A DNA stretch of 64,000 nucleotides. It comes from Bradyrhizobium sp. ORS 278. Lineage in GTDB: Bacteria > Pseudomonadota > Alphaproteobacteria > Rhizobiales > Xanthobacteraceae. Below are positions 7,718 to 15,660 of the stretch, in pieces. The notes under the pieces were generated by a model. It searched no databases, was not told the origin of the DNA, and saw only the letters and a list, made by a program, of their open reading frames with translations. The translations under genes were made by a program, and so were the position numbers. The DNA lies in assembly GCF_000026145.1 (NCBI RefSeq), contig NC_009445.1, positions 2,790,001-2,854,000 on the forward strand. The letters are read 5' to 3'. Within the stretch, counting starts at the first letter, position 1; the number at the start of each line of letters is the position of its first letter.

Positions 7718-9247
7718 CTAGACCATGGACGCAGTGATCGTGTCCGCGTGGCTGCGGATGGCGCGGATCTCGGCGGCGCTGCGCCGCTCAAGGTTTACAT
7801 ACTGGTTGCGCATCCGGCCGTTGTTGGCGAAGCGGCGGCGGTGCTTGGCGAGGAAGCTCCAATAGAGCGTCGTAAACGGACAGGCCTTGTCGCCGGTCGC
7901 CTGCTTCGGATCGTAGCGGCAGTGGCGGCAATGATCGCTCATGCGATCGATATAGTGGCCCGAGGCCGCATAGGGCTTGGTGCCGACCACGCCGCCATCC
8001 CCGTGCTGGCTCATGCCGAGCGTGTTCGGCAGCGACACCCAGTCGATCGCGTCGTGGAACATCGACATGTGCCATAGATGCACGTCGTGCGGCTTCACGC
8101 CGAGCAGCATCGCGAACAGGCCGAGAACCATCAGCCGCTCGATGTGATGGGCATAGGCATGATCGATGGTGTGGCCGATCGCCTGCGACAGGCAGCGCAT
8201 ATCGGTCTCGCCCGTCCAGTAGAAGCGTGGCATCGGCAGATTGGCGTCGAGCGCGTTCTCGTCGGCATAGTGCGGCATGCGCTGCCAGTAGATGCCGCGC
8301 ACGAATTCGCGCCAACCGATGATCTGGCGCACGAAGCCCTCGAGCGCGTTCAGCGGAGCGTTGCGGCTCTCCAGCGCCGCAGCGACCACCTCGCGCGGAT
8401 TGAGCATGTGCAGATTGAGCGCGCCGGACAGCCGCGAGTGATACAGGAACGGCTCGCCGGTCAGCATTGCGTCCTGATAGGTGCCGAACAGCGACAGACG
8501 CCAGCTGACGAAATCGGACAGCTCGGTCAGCGCATCGACGCGCGACACCGGCAGGTCGAAGCGCTCGAGCTTGCCCGGACTGTTGGAAAAGCGCGCCGCG
8601 ACCAGCTTGAGCACATCTTGCGTGATCGCGTCGGGCGCATAGGAGCGCGGCACGGGAATCGGAGGGCGAGACTTGCCGAACCCCTTGCGGTTCTCGGCAT
8701 CGAAATTCCAGCTGCCGCCGATCGGGCGCCCGCTCTCGTCGAGCAGCAGCCCGGTCTTGCGCCGCATCGCGCGATAGAACGTCTCCATGATCGGTCGCGG
8801 ATGGCGGTCGGTGAAGGCGTCGAACTCGTCAGCCGTGCATAGAAAGTGGCGGTCGAGCCGGATCTCCGGCCGCTGCGGCAGCTTGCGCAGGCTCTCGCGG
8901 ACGCGGAAGTCGCCGGGCTCCAGCACGATCGTAGCCTGCGGCTGCAGCGCGGCCTGGTGGCGCGCGATCTCGCTGTCGAGCGCGCCGGTGTTGGCAGGAT
9001 CGTCGAGCCGCACGTAACGCACGGTTCGGCCGCGGGATTCGAGATCGGCGTGGAAGTGCCGCATCGCCGCGAAGAAAAAGGCGATCCGCATCTTGTGCTG
9101 CGGAACGTAGGTCGCCTCGTCGTCGACCTCCATCTGCAGCACGACGTCCTGCTCGCGATCGAAACCGTCGAACGCAGCCGAATCGGCATCGAGCTGGTCG
9201 CCCAGCACGACGACGAGATGTCTGACGGCCTTTGCTTTCGTCATCAT
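7718..9247 (-). CDS. Cryptochrome/photolyase family protein, iron-sulfur (FeS-BCP) type
   Basis: This protein of about 509 residues belongs to the bacterial cryptochrome/(6-4) photolyase group that carries a [4Fe-4S] cluster. It opens with the antenna-domain signature 'LVVVLGDQLDADSAAF' and contains 'GWREFVRGIYWQRMP' and 'HHIERLMVLGLFAML' in the FAD domain. Likely cluster cysteines are in 'DMRCLSQ', 'HCRHCRYDP' and 'DKACPF'. It would repair UV photoproducts using FAD and light, or act as a photoreceptor. ATG at 9247 (or the next codon) is preferred over an upstream TTG because AGCGGGA precedes it. It follows the second ECF sigma gene by 13 bp, so the two are probably cotranscribed. That fits the known placement of photolyases in RpoE-ChrR singlet-oxygen regulons. 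Confidence 0.9.
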   Translation of the reverse strand: MMTKAKAVRHLVVVLGDQLDADSAAFDGFDREQDVVLQMEVDDEATYVPQHKMRIAFFFAAMRHFHADLESRGRTVRYVRLDDPANTGALDSEIARHQAALQPQATIVLEPGDFRVRESLRKLPQRPEIRLDRHFLCTADEFDAFTDRHPRPIMETFYRAMRRKTGLLLDESGRPIGGSWNFDAENRKGFGKSRPPIPVPRSYAPDAITQDVLKLVAARFSNSPGKLERFDLPVSRVDALTELSDFVSWRLSLFGTYQDAMLTGEPFLYHSRLSGALNLHMLNPREVVAAALESRNAPLNALEGFVRQIIGWREFVRGIYWQRMPHYADENALDANLPMPRFYWTGETDMRCLSQAIGHTIDHAYAHHIERLMVLGLFAMLLGVKPHDVHLWHMSMFHDAIDWVSLPNTLGMSQHGDGGVVGTKPYAASGHYIDRMSDHCRHCRYDPKQATGDKACPFTTLYWSFLAKHRRRFANNGRMRNQYVNLERRSAAEIRAIRSHADTITASMV

Positions 9248-9260
9248 GTCCCGCTGCAAA

Positions 9261-9860
9261 TCAGGCCGCCGCCGCGGTCATGGCTCCGACGCGGCCGAGG
9301 CATTCCTTGCGTACCGCGACGAGGCTGCGATGCAGCCAGGTCTTGATGGTGCCGACGGGTACGCCGAACCGCTCCGACAGCCGCGTCCGGCTTTCGCCCT
9401 CGAGATAGGCGAGCGCGAGCAGACGCCGGCGTTCTTCCGGCAGGCGTTCAAGCGCCTCGCGCGCGATCGGTTCCGCCTGCGCGTAGTCGAACTCGTCCTC
9501 CGTCGCCGTGGCGGCGGGATCGGCGATCGAGAGCGCCTCGTCGAGCTCCGAGGTCGGTACGCCGGTGGCGCGCAGGCTGTCGATCGCGGTGTTGCGCATG
9601 ATGGTGCACATCCATGTGATGGGCGAGGCGCGCGTCGGATCGAAGCTCGCGGCATGACGCCAGATCTTCACGTAGCCGTCTTGCAGGATATCGTCGAGGT
9701 CGGCCGAGGAGGGCAGCAGGACGCGGATCGTCTTGCGCATCTTCACGATGGTTGCGGCGTAGAGCTCTGCAAATGCGTGCTGGTCATTGCGTCCGGCGCG
9801 CGCCAGAAGGCCGCTGAGATGCGCGATGTAGCTCTTCTGATCCGCGCGTCCTGATCGCAT
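9261..9860 (-). CDS. ECF-family RNA polymerase sigma factor (second copy)
   Basis: This 199-residue protein has sigma region 2 (about residues 30-95, 'ADLDDILQDGYVKIWRHA', 'PITWMCTIMRNTAIDSLR') and region 4 (about 135-185, 'LPEERRRLLALAYLEG', 'FGVPVGTIKTWLHRSL'). It resembles SigK-like ECF factors that pair with anti-sigma factors, but none of its own is adjacent. The nearest anti-sigma gene is chrR upstream, which pairs with rpoE. A strong GAGGAAGAGG precedes the ATG. A TGATCC-N16-CGTT promoter lies 30 bp upstream, the same pattern as in front of rpoE, so RpoE control or shared specificity is likely. The photolyase gene follows directly. Confidence 0.92.
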   Translation of the reverse strand: MRSGRADQKSYIAHLSGLLARAGRNDQHAFAELYAATIVKMRKTIRVLLPSSADLDDILQDGYVKIWRHAASFDPTRASPITWMCTIMRNTAIDSLRATGVPTSELDEALSIADPAATATEDEFDYAQAEPIAREALERLPEERRRLLALAYLEGESRTRLSERFGVPVGTIKTWLHRSLVAVRKECLGRVGAMTAAAA

Positions 9861-9889
9861 CCTCTTCCTCCATCCGCTTCCTCACTCGA

Positions 9890-9915
9890 AACGGGACAGG
9901 GGATGACGCGGATCA
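9890..9915 (-). promoter_or_regulatory. ECF-type promoter of the second sigma gene
   Basis: On the minus strand TGATCC (9915-9910) is followed after exactly 16 bases by CGTT (9893-9890), about 30 bases before the ATG at 9860. TGATCC is the -35 type known for RpoE-ChrR sigma factors. The element matches the one before rpoE in both half-sites and spacing. Confidence 0.6.
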
Positions 9916-10018
9916 CCGCCAGACTGCGGCCGTCACACGAGGGACGCAACTGGCTGATCGTCCAGGCGCGCAGCACCTGGAAGATCTCGCGGGCCTCGCG
10001 CCATCCGCGTGGGGAGGT

Positions 10019-10669
10019 TCAGAGCCGGACGAAAGGACTGATCATGCGGCCGAGCAGGCCGTGCATCTTCAGGTCGCCCGTCATCGCCACAAGGCACAGG
10101 CACGGGCCTTCGTCGCCGACCACGGGACGGTGATCGACCTCGTCGTCGCCGTAGTCGAAGTCACCGGGGCCGTAATAGCCGCCGAGATGGCTGAAGCTGC
10201 CCTTCAGCACACAGGTCAGCTCGTTGCCGGAATGGGTATGCTCGAGCATCCTCGCGCCGGGTTCGGAGCGCAACAGGAACGCTCGCGACTTGCCGGTGCC
10301 GGACAGCATGATCGGACGCATGCTGATACCCGGTGCGACGCGGCGGCGCTTGCCGATCTTGAACCGCTTCACCATCTCAGGCAGGTCGGCGAACTCCGGG
10401 TCGATCTCGGCAACTTCACGGACCTGCGGTGCGGGCTGGGGGCGGCGGTTGATCCTCGTCATCAAGGCATCGAACGCGTTAGTCTCCATCGCAACAGGCT
10501 CGGCCGCCTCGAATGCGGCGCCCGCGAGCTGCTCGATGGCGCGAACGAAGCGCCGGCAGCGGGGGCAGCCGGCAACGTGGACACCGACGACGAGCCGCTC
10601 GGCCTCGTCGAGCGTACCAGTGGCGAAGTCGGCCAGCAGGTCTTCCGGCGGGTGGTGGCTAATCGTCAT
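10019..10669 (-). CDS. chrR: ChrR-family zinc anti-sigma factor with cupin domain
   Basis: This 216-residue protein matches ChrR. The N-terminal zinc-binding anti-sigma domain has H6, H31, C35 and C38 in the expected pattern ('HVAGCPRCRRF'). The C-terminal half is a cupin domain with 'EHTHSGNELTCVLKG' and 'GPGDFDYGDDEVDH'. ChrR proteins hold RpoE inactive and release it in the presence of singlet oxygen, which needs the cupin domain. The start overlaps the rpoE stop (ATGA), giving translational coupling and balanced stoichiometry. The match in residue numbering makes the identification strong. Confidence 0.93.
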   Translation of the reverse strand: MTISHHPPEDLLADFATGTLDEAERLVVGVHVAGCPRCRRFVRAIEQLAGAAFEAAEPVAMETNAFDALMTRINRRPQPAPQVREVAEIDPEFADLPEMVKRFKIGKRRRVAPGISMRPIMLSGTGKSRAFLLRSEPGARMLEHTHSGNELTCVLKGSFSHLGGYYGPGDFDYGDDEVDHRPVVGDEGPCLCLVAMTGDLKMHGLLGRMISPFVRL

Positions 10670-11334
10670 GTCGCGTCGTCCAACAGGTCCCTCAGGCGAT
10701 TCATCGCCAGTCTGATTCGTGACTTTACCGTACCGAGCGGCAGTCCGAGCACCGCCGCGATTTCCGAATGGGGTCGTTCCTCGATGAACGACAAGCGGAT
10801 CACGGTGGATTGCTCCACCGACAATCTTTCGATCGCAGCCGCGACACGCGTGGCATCTTCGACACGGGACACGATCTGATCTGCGGCCAAGGTCGGATCG
10901 GCTTCCTCATCGAGGACGATCTCCTTGCTCAGCCGGCCTTCACGGGTCGCCTTGCGGGCCGCGTCGATGCGCTGGTTGCGGGCGATCGTGAAGATCCAGG
11001 CCGCAGCCCCCGCCGTGGACGGGTCGAACTGGGCCGCCTTGGTCCAAACGGCCACCATCGTCGACTGGGCGATCTCCTCCGCCTCGTCGGGATTGCACCC
11101 GGTCTTGATCAGGAACCCTTTGATGCGAGGCGCGAAATGCTCGAACAGGGCCTTGAAAGCCTCGCGGTCGCCGCGCGCGGCGACACGTCCGATCAACTCC
11201 GCCCAGTCCACAGTTGCCTTCGGCCCTCTGCTCGCACTCGCCACCACACGGGTACCGGCGCCCCGCGAAATTCTGTGGCGGGACGATGCCACGTTCCATG
11301 GCGCTAATCTAGCCGCTCTCAGTCGCGTGGTCAT
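10666..11334 (-). CDS. rpoE: ECF sigma factor RpoE (ChrR-paired, singlet-oxygen type)
   Basis: This ECF sigma factor of about 222 residues has region 2 ('EAFKALFEHFAPRIKGFLIK', 'AEEIAQSTMVAVWTKA', 'AWIFTIARNQRIDAAR') and region 4 ('LSVEQSTVIRLSFIEERPH', 'LGLPLGTVKSRIRLAMNRL'). Coupling to chrR identifies it as the RpoE of the singlet-oxygen response. The ATG at 11334 is chosen because a TGATCC-N16-CGTT promoter ends only about 30 bp upstream, which rules out a start much earlier. An internal GTG ('VASASRG') remains possible. The expected targets, photolyase and a second sigma factor, lie immediately downstream. It is probably autoregulated. Confidence 0.9.
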   Translation of the reverse strand: MTTRLRAARLAPWNVASSRHRISRGAGTRVVASASRGPKATVDWAELIGRVAARGDREAFKALFEHFAPRIKGFLIKTGCNPDEAEEIAQSTMVAVWTKAAQFDPSTAGAAAWIFTIARNQRIDAARKATREGRLSKEIVLDEEADPTLAADQIVSRVEDATRVAAAIERLSVEQSTVIRLSFIEERPHSEIAAVLGLPLGTVKSRIRLAMNRLRDLLDDAT

Positions 11335-11364
11335 GATCCCCGGCACGCCTCTTCGATACCGGGG

Positions 11365-11390
11365 AACGCACTGGATGTCGGGCTGGATCA
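11365..11390 (-). promoter_or_regulatory. ECF-type autoregulatory promoter of rpoE-chrR
   Basis: TGATCC at 11390-11385, a 16-base spacer and CGTT at 11368-11365 on the minus strand, with the rpoE ATG 31 bases further on. The folE stop is only 27 bp upstream, so this promoter sits in the folE-rpoE junction. Confidence 0.6.
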
Positions 11391-11416
11391 CAGCGGGTCG
11401 AGAATTTTCGCGGTCG

Positions 11417-12037
11417 TCAATCCTTCAGGTCGGAGTTAACCATCGCGAGAAACTCCTGCCGGCTCATCGGGTCAGAGCGGAAGCAGCCGAGCATGCGGCT
11501 GGTGGTCAGGTCGACGCCATGCTTCTTGACCCCGCGTGAGCTGATGCAGTGGTGGGCGGCCTTGATGACGACGGCAACGCCTTCCGGCTGGAGCACCTCG
11601 TCGATGATGTTGGCGATCTCGGCTGTCATGCGCTCCTGGATCTGCAGCCGGGCCGCGTAGGCCTCGACGACCCGGGCGAGCTTGGAAATGCCAACGACAC
11701 GGTTGCGCGGCACGTAGCCGACCCAAGCGCGGCCGATGATCGGCGCCATGTGGTGCTCGCAGTGGCTCTGGAAGGGGATGTTCCGCAGCAGCACCATCTC
11801 GTCGTAGCCGGCGGTCTCCTCGAAGGTCTTGCGGAGATAGTCCTCCGGGTTCTGGTCGTAGCCGGCGAAGTAGCTCTTGTAGGCGCGGGCGACGCGGGCC
11901 GGCGTCTCCGAGAGGCCCTCGCGCGAGGGATCCTCGCCGATCCAGGTCAGGATGGTGCGGATGGCGTCCTCGACGTCGTCCTGGGTGACCGTGACGGGAT
12001 CGCAAACGAAGGGGAGTTTCTTGGCTGTGTTGCGCAC
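11417..12037 (-). CDS. folE: GTP cyclohydrolase I
   Basis: This 206-residue type I enzyme converts GTP to 7,8-dihydroneopterin triphosphate, the first step of folate/tetrahydropterin synthesis. The zinc ligands are visible: C93 and H96 in '[10 protein letters not shown]' and C164 in '[11 protein letters not shown]'. The motifs '[14 protein letters not shown]' and '[26 protein letters not shown]' are typical. The GTG at 12037 is preferred because a GGAGAG lies about nine bases upstream and the length matches the family; longer readings add unrelated residues. It lies just upstream of rpoE on the same strand, which has its own promoter. Confidence 0.95.
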   Translation of the reverse strand: MRNTAKKLPFVCDPVTVTQDDVEDAIRTILTWIGEDPSREGLSETPARVARAYKSYFAGYDQNPEDYLRKTFEETAGYDEMVLLRNIPFQSHCEHHMAPIIGRAWVGYVPRNRVVGISKLARVVEAYAARLQIQERMTAEIANIIDEVLQPEGVAVVIKAAHHCISSRGVKKHGVDLTTSRMLGCFRSDPMSRQEFLAMVNSDLKD

Positions 12038-12120
12038 GTGGGGGCTCTCCGAAAGTAGGGAAACGGAACCCCCGTGCCCGTGGATCACCGGTCTCGCAAA
12101 ATGGCCGGGCGCGGCCGCGC

Positions 12121-13464
12121 TCAGTCGAGCGCGTCCAGCGCCTGGCGAATGGTGCGGAAGACCGCGCCGATCTGCTCCTCGGACACGATCAGGGGCGGCG
12201 ACAGCACCAGCGTGTCGCTGGAGCCGCGGATCAGCACGCCGTCTTCGAAGCAGCGCGCCGCGCATTCGCTGCCGCGGGCGCCCGGCGCGCCGTCGCGCGG
12301 CTTGAGATCGATCGCGGCGAGCAGGCCGATGTTGCGGATGTCGATCACGTGCGGGGCCTGGCGCAGCGCGTGAACGGCGTTTTCCCACAACGGAGCGACC
12401 CGCTCGGCGCGGCCGAACAGATCCTGCTCCTGGTAGACGTCGAGCGTCGCGAGCGCCGCGGCGCAGGCGAGCGGATGGGCGGAATAAGTATAGCCGTGAA
12501 ACAGCTCGATCCCCGCCGGACCGCTCATCATCGTATCGTGGATGTTGCGGTGGACGATGACGCCGCCCATCGGCACCGCGCCGTTGGTCATGCCCTTGGC
12601 ACAGGTGATGATGTCAGGCGTCACGCCGAAGGCATTGGCGGCAAACGCCGCACCGACCCGGCCGAAGCCGGTGATGACCTCGTCGAAGATCAACAGAATG
12701 CCGTTGCGGTCGCAGATCTCGCGCAGCCGCTCGAGATAGCCGACCGGCGGCGGCAGCACGCCGCCCGAGCCGGTGACCGGCTCGACGATGACAGCGGCGA
12801 CCGTCGCGGGATCATGCAGCGCCAGCAGCTTCTCCAACTCGTCGGCGAAGTGCACGCCCCAATGTGGCTGGCCGCGCGAGAATGCCGCGCGTTCGGGATC
12901 GTGGGTGTGCGGCAGATGATCGATCTCGGGCAGCAACGGTCCGAAGTCGCGACGGTGGCGCGACAGGCCGCTCACCGAGAGGCCGCCCCAGCCCATGCCG
13001 TGATAGGCGCGGGCGCGGCTGATGAAGCGGATGCGTTCGCCTTGTCCGCGGGCGCGGTGGTAGGCGCGGGCGATCTTCAGCGCGGTGTCGACGGACTCCG
13101 ATCCGGAGTTGGTGAAGAAGACGTGGTCCAATCCGTCCGGCGCGATCGCGACAATGCGGGCAGCGAGCTCGAACGCGGCCGGGTGGCTCATCTGGAACGA
13201 CGAGACGAAATCGAGCTTGGCGGCTTGCGCCTGGATCGCCTCGACGATGCGCCGCTGGCCATGGCCGGCGTTGACGCACCACAGCCCGGCCATCGCGTCG
13301 AGCACGCGACCGCCGTCAGGCTTGATGTAGTGCATGCCTTCCGCGGCGACGAACAGGCGCGGATTGGTCTTGAATTGCCGGTTCGGCGTGAACGGCATCC
13401 AGAACGAATTCAGCTGCGCATCGGTGAGCACGGGATCGTGGGGGGCGGAAGAGGTGGTCGTCAT
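12121..13464 (-). CDS. Class III omega-aminotransferase (beta-alanine:pyruvate type)
   Basis: This 447-residue PLP enzyme has the fold-type I layout. '[19 protein letters not shown]' at the N-terminus and '[22 protein letters not shown]' match omega-amino acid:pyruvate transaminases. K290 in '[14 protein letters not shown]' is the expected Schiff-base lysine, with '[16 protein letters not shown]' before it. It would move an amino group from a primary amine or omega-amino acid to pyruvate. The ATG at 13464 has a GGAG seven bases upstream. It is next to a GntR regulator on the same strand and divergent from a C45 hydrolase and ABC importer, so it may process the imported amine. Confidence 0.9.
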   Translation of the reverse strand: MTTTSSAPHDPVLTDAQLNSFWMPFTPNRQFKTNPRLFVAAEGMHYIKPDGGRVLDAMAGLWCVNAGHGQRRIVEAIQAQAAKLDFVSSFQMSHPAAFELAARIVAIAPDGLDHVFFTNSGSESVDTALKIARAYHRARGQGERIRFISRARAYHGMGWGGLSVSGLSRHRRDFGPLLPEIDHLPHTHDPERAAFSRGQPHWGVHFADELEKLLALHDPATVAAVIVEPVTGSGGVLPPPVGYLERLREICDRNGILLIFDEVITGFGRVGAAFAANAFGVTPDIITCAKGMTNGAVPMGGVIVHRNIHDTMMSGPAGIELFHGYTYSAHPLACAAALATLDVYQEQDLFGRAERVAPLWENAVHALRQAPHVIDIRNIGLLAAIDLKPRDGAPGARGSECAARCFEDGVLIRGSSDTLVLSPPLIVSEEQIGAVFRTIRQALDALD

Positions 13465-13501
13465 GGGGACACTCCGGAACGAGCGGGTCTTGTCGTGATC
13501 A

Positions 13502-14428
13502 TCACGTGGATTTGCGGCCATTGCCCGGCGGCCGCCTGAGCGCTGCGGCGCTTTCGAGATGGCGCCGCAACAGCTCGGCGGCACGTTGCCGGTCGCCGCC
13601 CTCGATCTGGTCGAGGATCGCGAGATGCTCACGGCAGTTCACGATGACGCGCTCATGACCGAACGCCCAGTCGTAGTTGGCGAAGCGGCGCAGCCGGTTC
13701 TGCTGCTGCACCGAAACCAGCAGGAAGCGGTTGCCGGACGCCGCCGCGAGACCTTCGTGGAAGGCGGCATTCATCTCGAACAACGCGATGCTCACGGTGT
13801 CGCACCAAGGCGCTTCCAGCATCGCCTGATGCTCGCGGCGCATCTCGGCCGTCCAGGCCGGATCGAGGCGGAAGCCGGGCTCGAGCAGGCCGGCCGGCTC
13901 GACCACGAGCCGGAAGCGATAGCTTTCGGCACGGGCGTCGGCATCGGCGAGGCTGGGCTCGAAGCGCCAGCCATGGCCGGGCTTGCGCTGAACGGCGGCG
14001 ACCTCGGCGAGCCTGGTGAGCACGCGCTGCACCTGCGGGCGGGTCGCCTTGTAGCGCTGCATGAGGTCGGCCTCGGACACGTCGAGCGCCAGTCGCCCGG
14101 TGCGCCTGTCGCGAGCGATGGCCAGAAACAATTGTTCGGTCTGTTCCAAAACCGGCTTGGCGGGCGCCTTCGCGGCAGGGGCCGTTGCGTCGCCGACGAA
14201 ATAGCCGCGCAACGCGCCGCGCCGGATCAGGCGCTTGGAGGCGAGCAACTGGAGCGCCGCGCGCACCGGGGTGCGCGACACTTGCAGGCGTTCGGCGAGC
14301 GCGACCTCGGCGAGACGCTTGCCCGGCGCCATGCCCTCGCTGCGGATCAGCTCGAGAATGGCGGCCGACAACTGCTGCTGCAGGCGGCTCGGCGCGATGC
14401 GGGAAACCTTGGAAGATTTTTGTTTCAT
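13502..14428 (-). CDS. GntR-family transcriptional regulator with two winged-helix segments and FCD domain
   Basis: This 308-residue regulator has an N-terminal GntR winged helix (residues about 12-80, 'APGKRLAEVALAERLQVSRT'). A second helix-turn-helix-like segment follows (about 105-160, 'VSEADLMQRYKATRPQVQRV'). The C-terminal helical domain is FCD-like ('FEMNAAFHEGLAAASGN', 'REHLAILDQIEGGDRQRAAE'), where the effector usually binds. It is divergently transcribed from the C45 hydrolase gene and upstream of the aminotransferase, so it probably controls both sides. An inverted repeat, ATGTA-N9-TACAT, overlaps its own start codon and is a candidate operator. Confidence 0.87.
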   Translation of the reverse strand: MKQKSSKVSRIAPSRLQQQLSAAILELIRSEGMAPGKRLAEVALAERLQVSRTPVRAALQLLASKRLIRRGALRGYFVGDATAPAAKAPAKPVLEQTEQLFLAIARDRRTGRLALDVSEADLMQRYKATRPQVQRVLTRLAEVAAVQRKPGHGWRFEPSLADADARAESYRFRLVVEPAGLLEPGFRLDPAWTAEMRREHQAMLEAPWCDTVSIALFEMNAAFHEGLAAASGNRFLLVSVQQQNRLRRFANYDWAFGHERVIVNCREHLAILDQIEGGDRQRAAELLRRHLESAAALRRPPGNGRKST

Positions 14429-14445
14429 GTAATCACAAAATACAT
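14427..14445. promoter_or_regulatory. Candidate GntR operator in the divergent promoter region
   Basis: ATGTA (14427-14431) and TACAT (14441-14445) form a 5-bp inverted repeat around a 9-bp centre in an AT-rich patch. It overlaps the regulator's start codon and lies about 55 bp before the C45 hydrolase start. The position fits autorepression and control of the divergent operon. Confidence 0.4.
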
Positions 14446-14499
14446 TACGCTTTGCGAGAAGGCAAAGGGAAGTTCAGCCAAGGAAGTTCTGCGACAGTG

Positions 14500-15660
14500 A
14501 TGATCGAGCCGTTCCCCCTGATCGAAATCTCCGGTGCGCCGCATGCGCGCGGTGTTCAATATGGCCAGCAGGCGGCCGCACGCATCCGCAAGGGCACGAC
14601 GCACTATCTGTCGCAGCTGAAGGATCTCTCGCTCGATCCAGCCGGCGTGGCCGTGCTGGTGGCCGCGTATCTTCCGGTCATCGAGCAGTTCGAGCCGGCC
14701 TATGTCGAGGAGATGCGGGGAATTGCGACCGGCGCCGACGTGCCCTTCGAAGATGTCGTGCTGCTCAATGCGCGCACCGAGATTCTGAAGCTCGCGCGGC
14801 CTGAGATACGCGCCAGGCTGAAGACGCCAGACGAGCCGGATGGCTGCACCGGCGTCGTCGTGTTGCCGCCGGCCACCGCGACGGGCCGTCTGATTCACGC
14901 GCAGAACTGGGACTGGAAGCGTGAATGCGTCGAGACCGCCGTGGTGCTGCGGGTGCGCCGTGACGACGGGCCCGATCTTCTGACCTTTACCGAGGCTGGC
15001 GCGCTTGGCCGCTCCGGCTTCAATGCGATCGGCGTCGCTATCACGGCCAACTACCTGGAATCCGATCGCGATTATCGCGAGGTCGGCGTGCCGCTCGCCT
15101 TGATCCGCCGCAAGGTGCTGGAAAGCGAGCACGTCGCGCTGGCGATGCGCGCGGTTTATTGCACCCGGAAATCGGCGGCCAACAACATGATCGTCAGCCA
15201 TTGCGAGGGCGTCGCGATCGATTTCGAATGTGCGCCGGACGAGACCTTCCAGGTGCATCCGGAGCGGGGGCTGCTGGTTCACGCCAACCACTTCGTCAGC
15301 CCGGTCGCGCTTGGCAAGCTCAAGGACACCGGCATCGCCAACACGCCGTGCAGCCTCTATCGCGACATTCGCGTCCGCAGCCTGCTGCAGCCGCAGATCG
15401 GCGCGATCACCAAGGATACGGTGAAGATGGCGCTGTTCGATAATTTCGCCGATCCCTGGTCGGTGTGCCGGCCGCCGCGGCGCAATCTCGGCAACAATCT
15501 CAGCGCCACCGTTGCGATGATCGTCATGGAGCCGGCCGAGGGCCTGATGGAGGTGGCGCCGTTGCCGGCCCTGAACAGGGAGTTCACGGCCTATCGGCTC
15601 GACATGTCGGCCGCCGCAACCTCGGCGTCGAGCCGGCCGGCAGCGACGATGGTGTCGTGA
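14500..15660 (+). CDS. C45 family Ntn-hydrolase (acyl-CoA:6-APA acyltransferase-like)
   Basis: This 386-residue protein resembles the peptidase C45/acyl-coenzyme A:6-aminopenicillanic acid acyltransferase family. The N-terminal section 'GAPHARGVQYGQQAAARIR' is typical. The Gly-Cys pair at residues 115-116 ('DGCTGVVVL') is the expected self-cleavage site, making C116 the N-terminal nucleophile. 'IHAQNWDW' follows, as in the family. Such enzymes cut or transfer amide-linked acyl groups. AAGGAAG at 14480 serves the ATG (a GTG one codon earlier is possible). The stop overlaps the ATG of the solute-binding protein (TGATG), so hydrolase and importer form one operon. The natural substrate is unknown. 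Confidence 0.85.
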   Translation: MIEPFPLIEISGAPHARGVQYGQQAAARIRKGTTHYLSQLKDLSLDPAGVAVLVAAYLPVIEQFEPAYVEEMRGIATGADVPFEDVVLLNARTEILKLARPEIRARLKTPDEPDGCTGVVVLPPATATGRLIHAQNWDWKRECVETAVVLRVRRDDGPDLLTFTEAGALGRSGFNAIGVAITANYLESDRDYREVGVPLALIRRKVLESEHVALAMRAVYCTRKSAANNMIVSHCEGVAIDFECAPDETFQVHPERGLLVHANHFVSPVALGKLKDTGIANTPCSLYRDIRVRSLLQPQIGAITKDTVKMALFDNFADPWSVCRPPRRNLGNNLSATVAMIVMEPAEGLMEVAPLPALNREFTAYRLDMSAAATSASSRPAATMVS

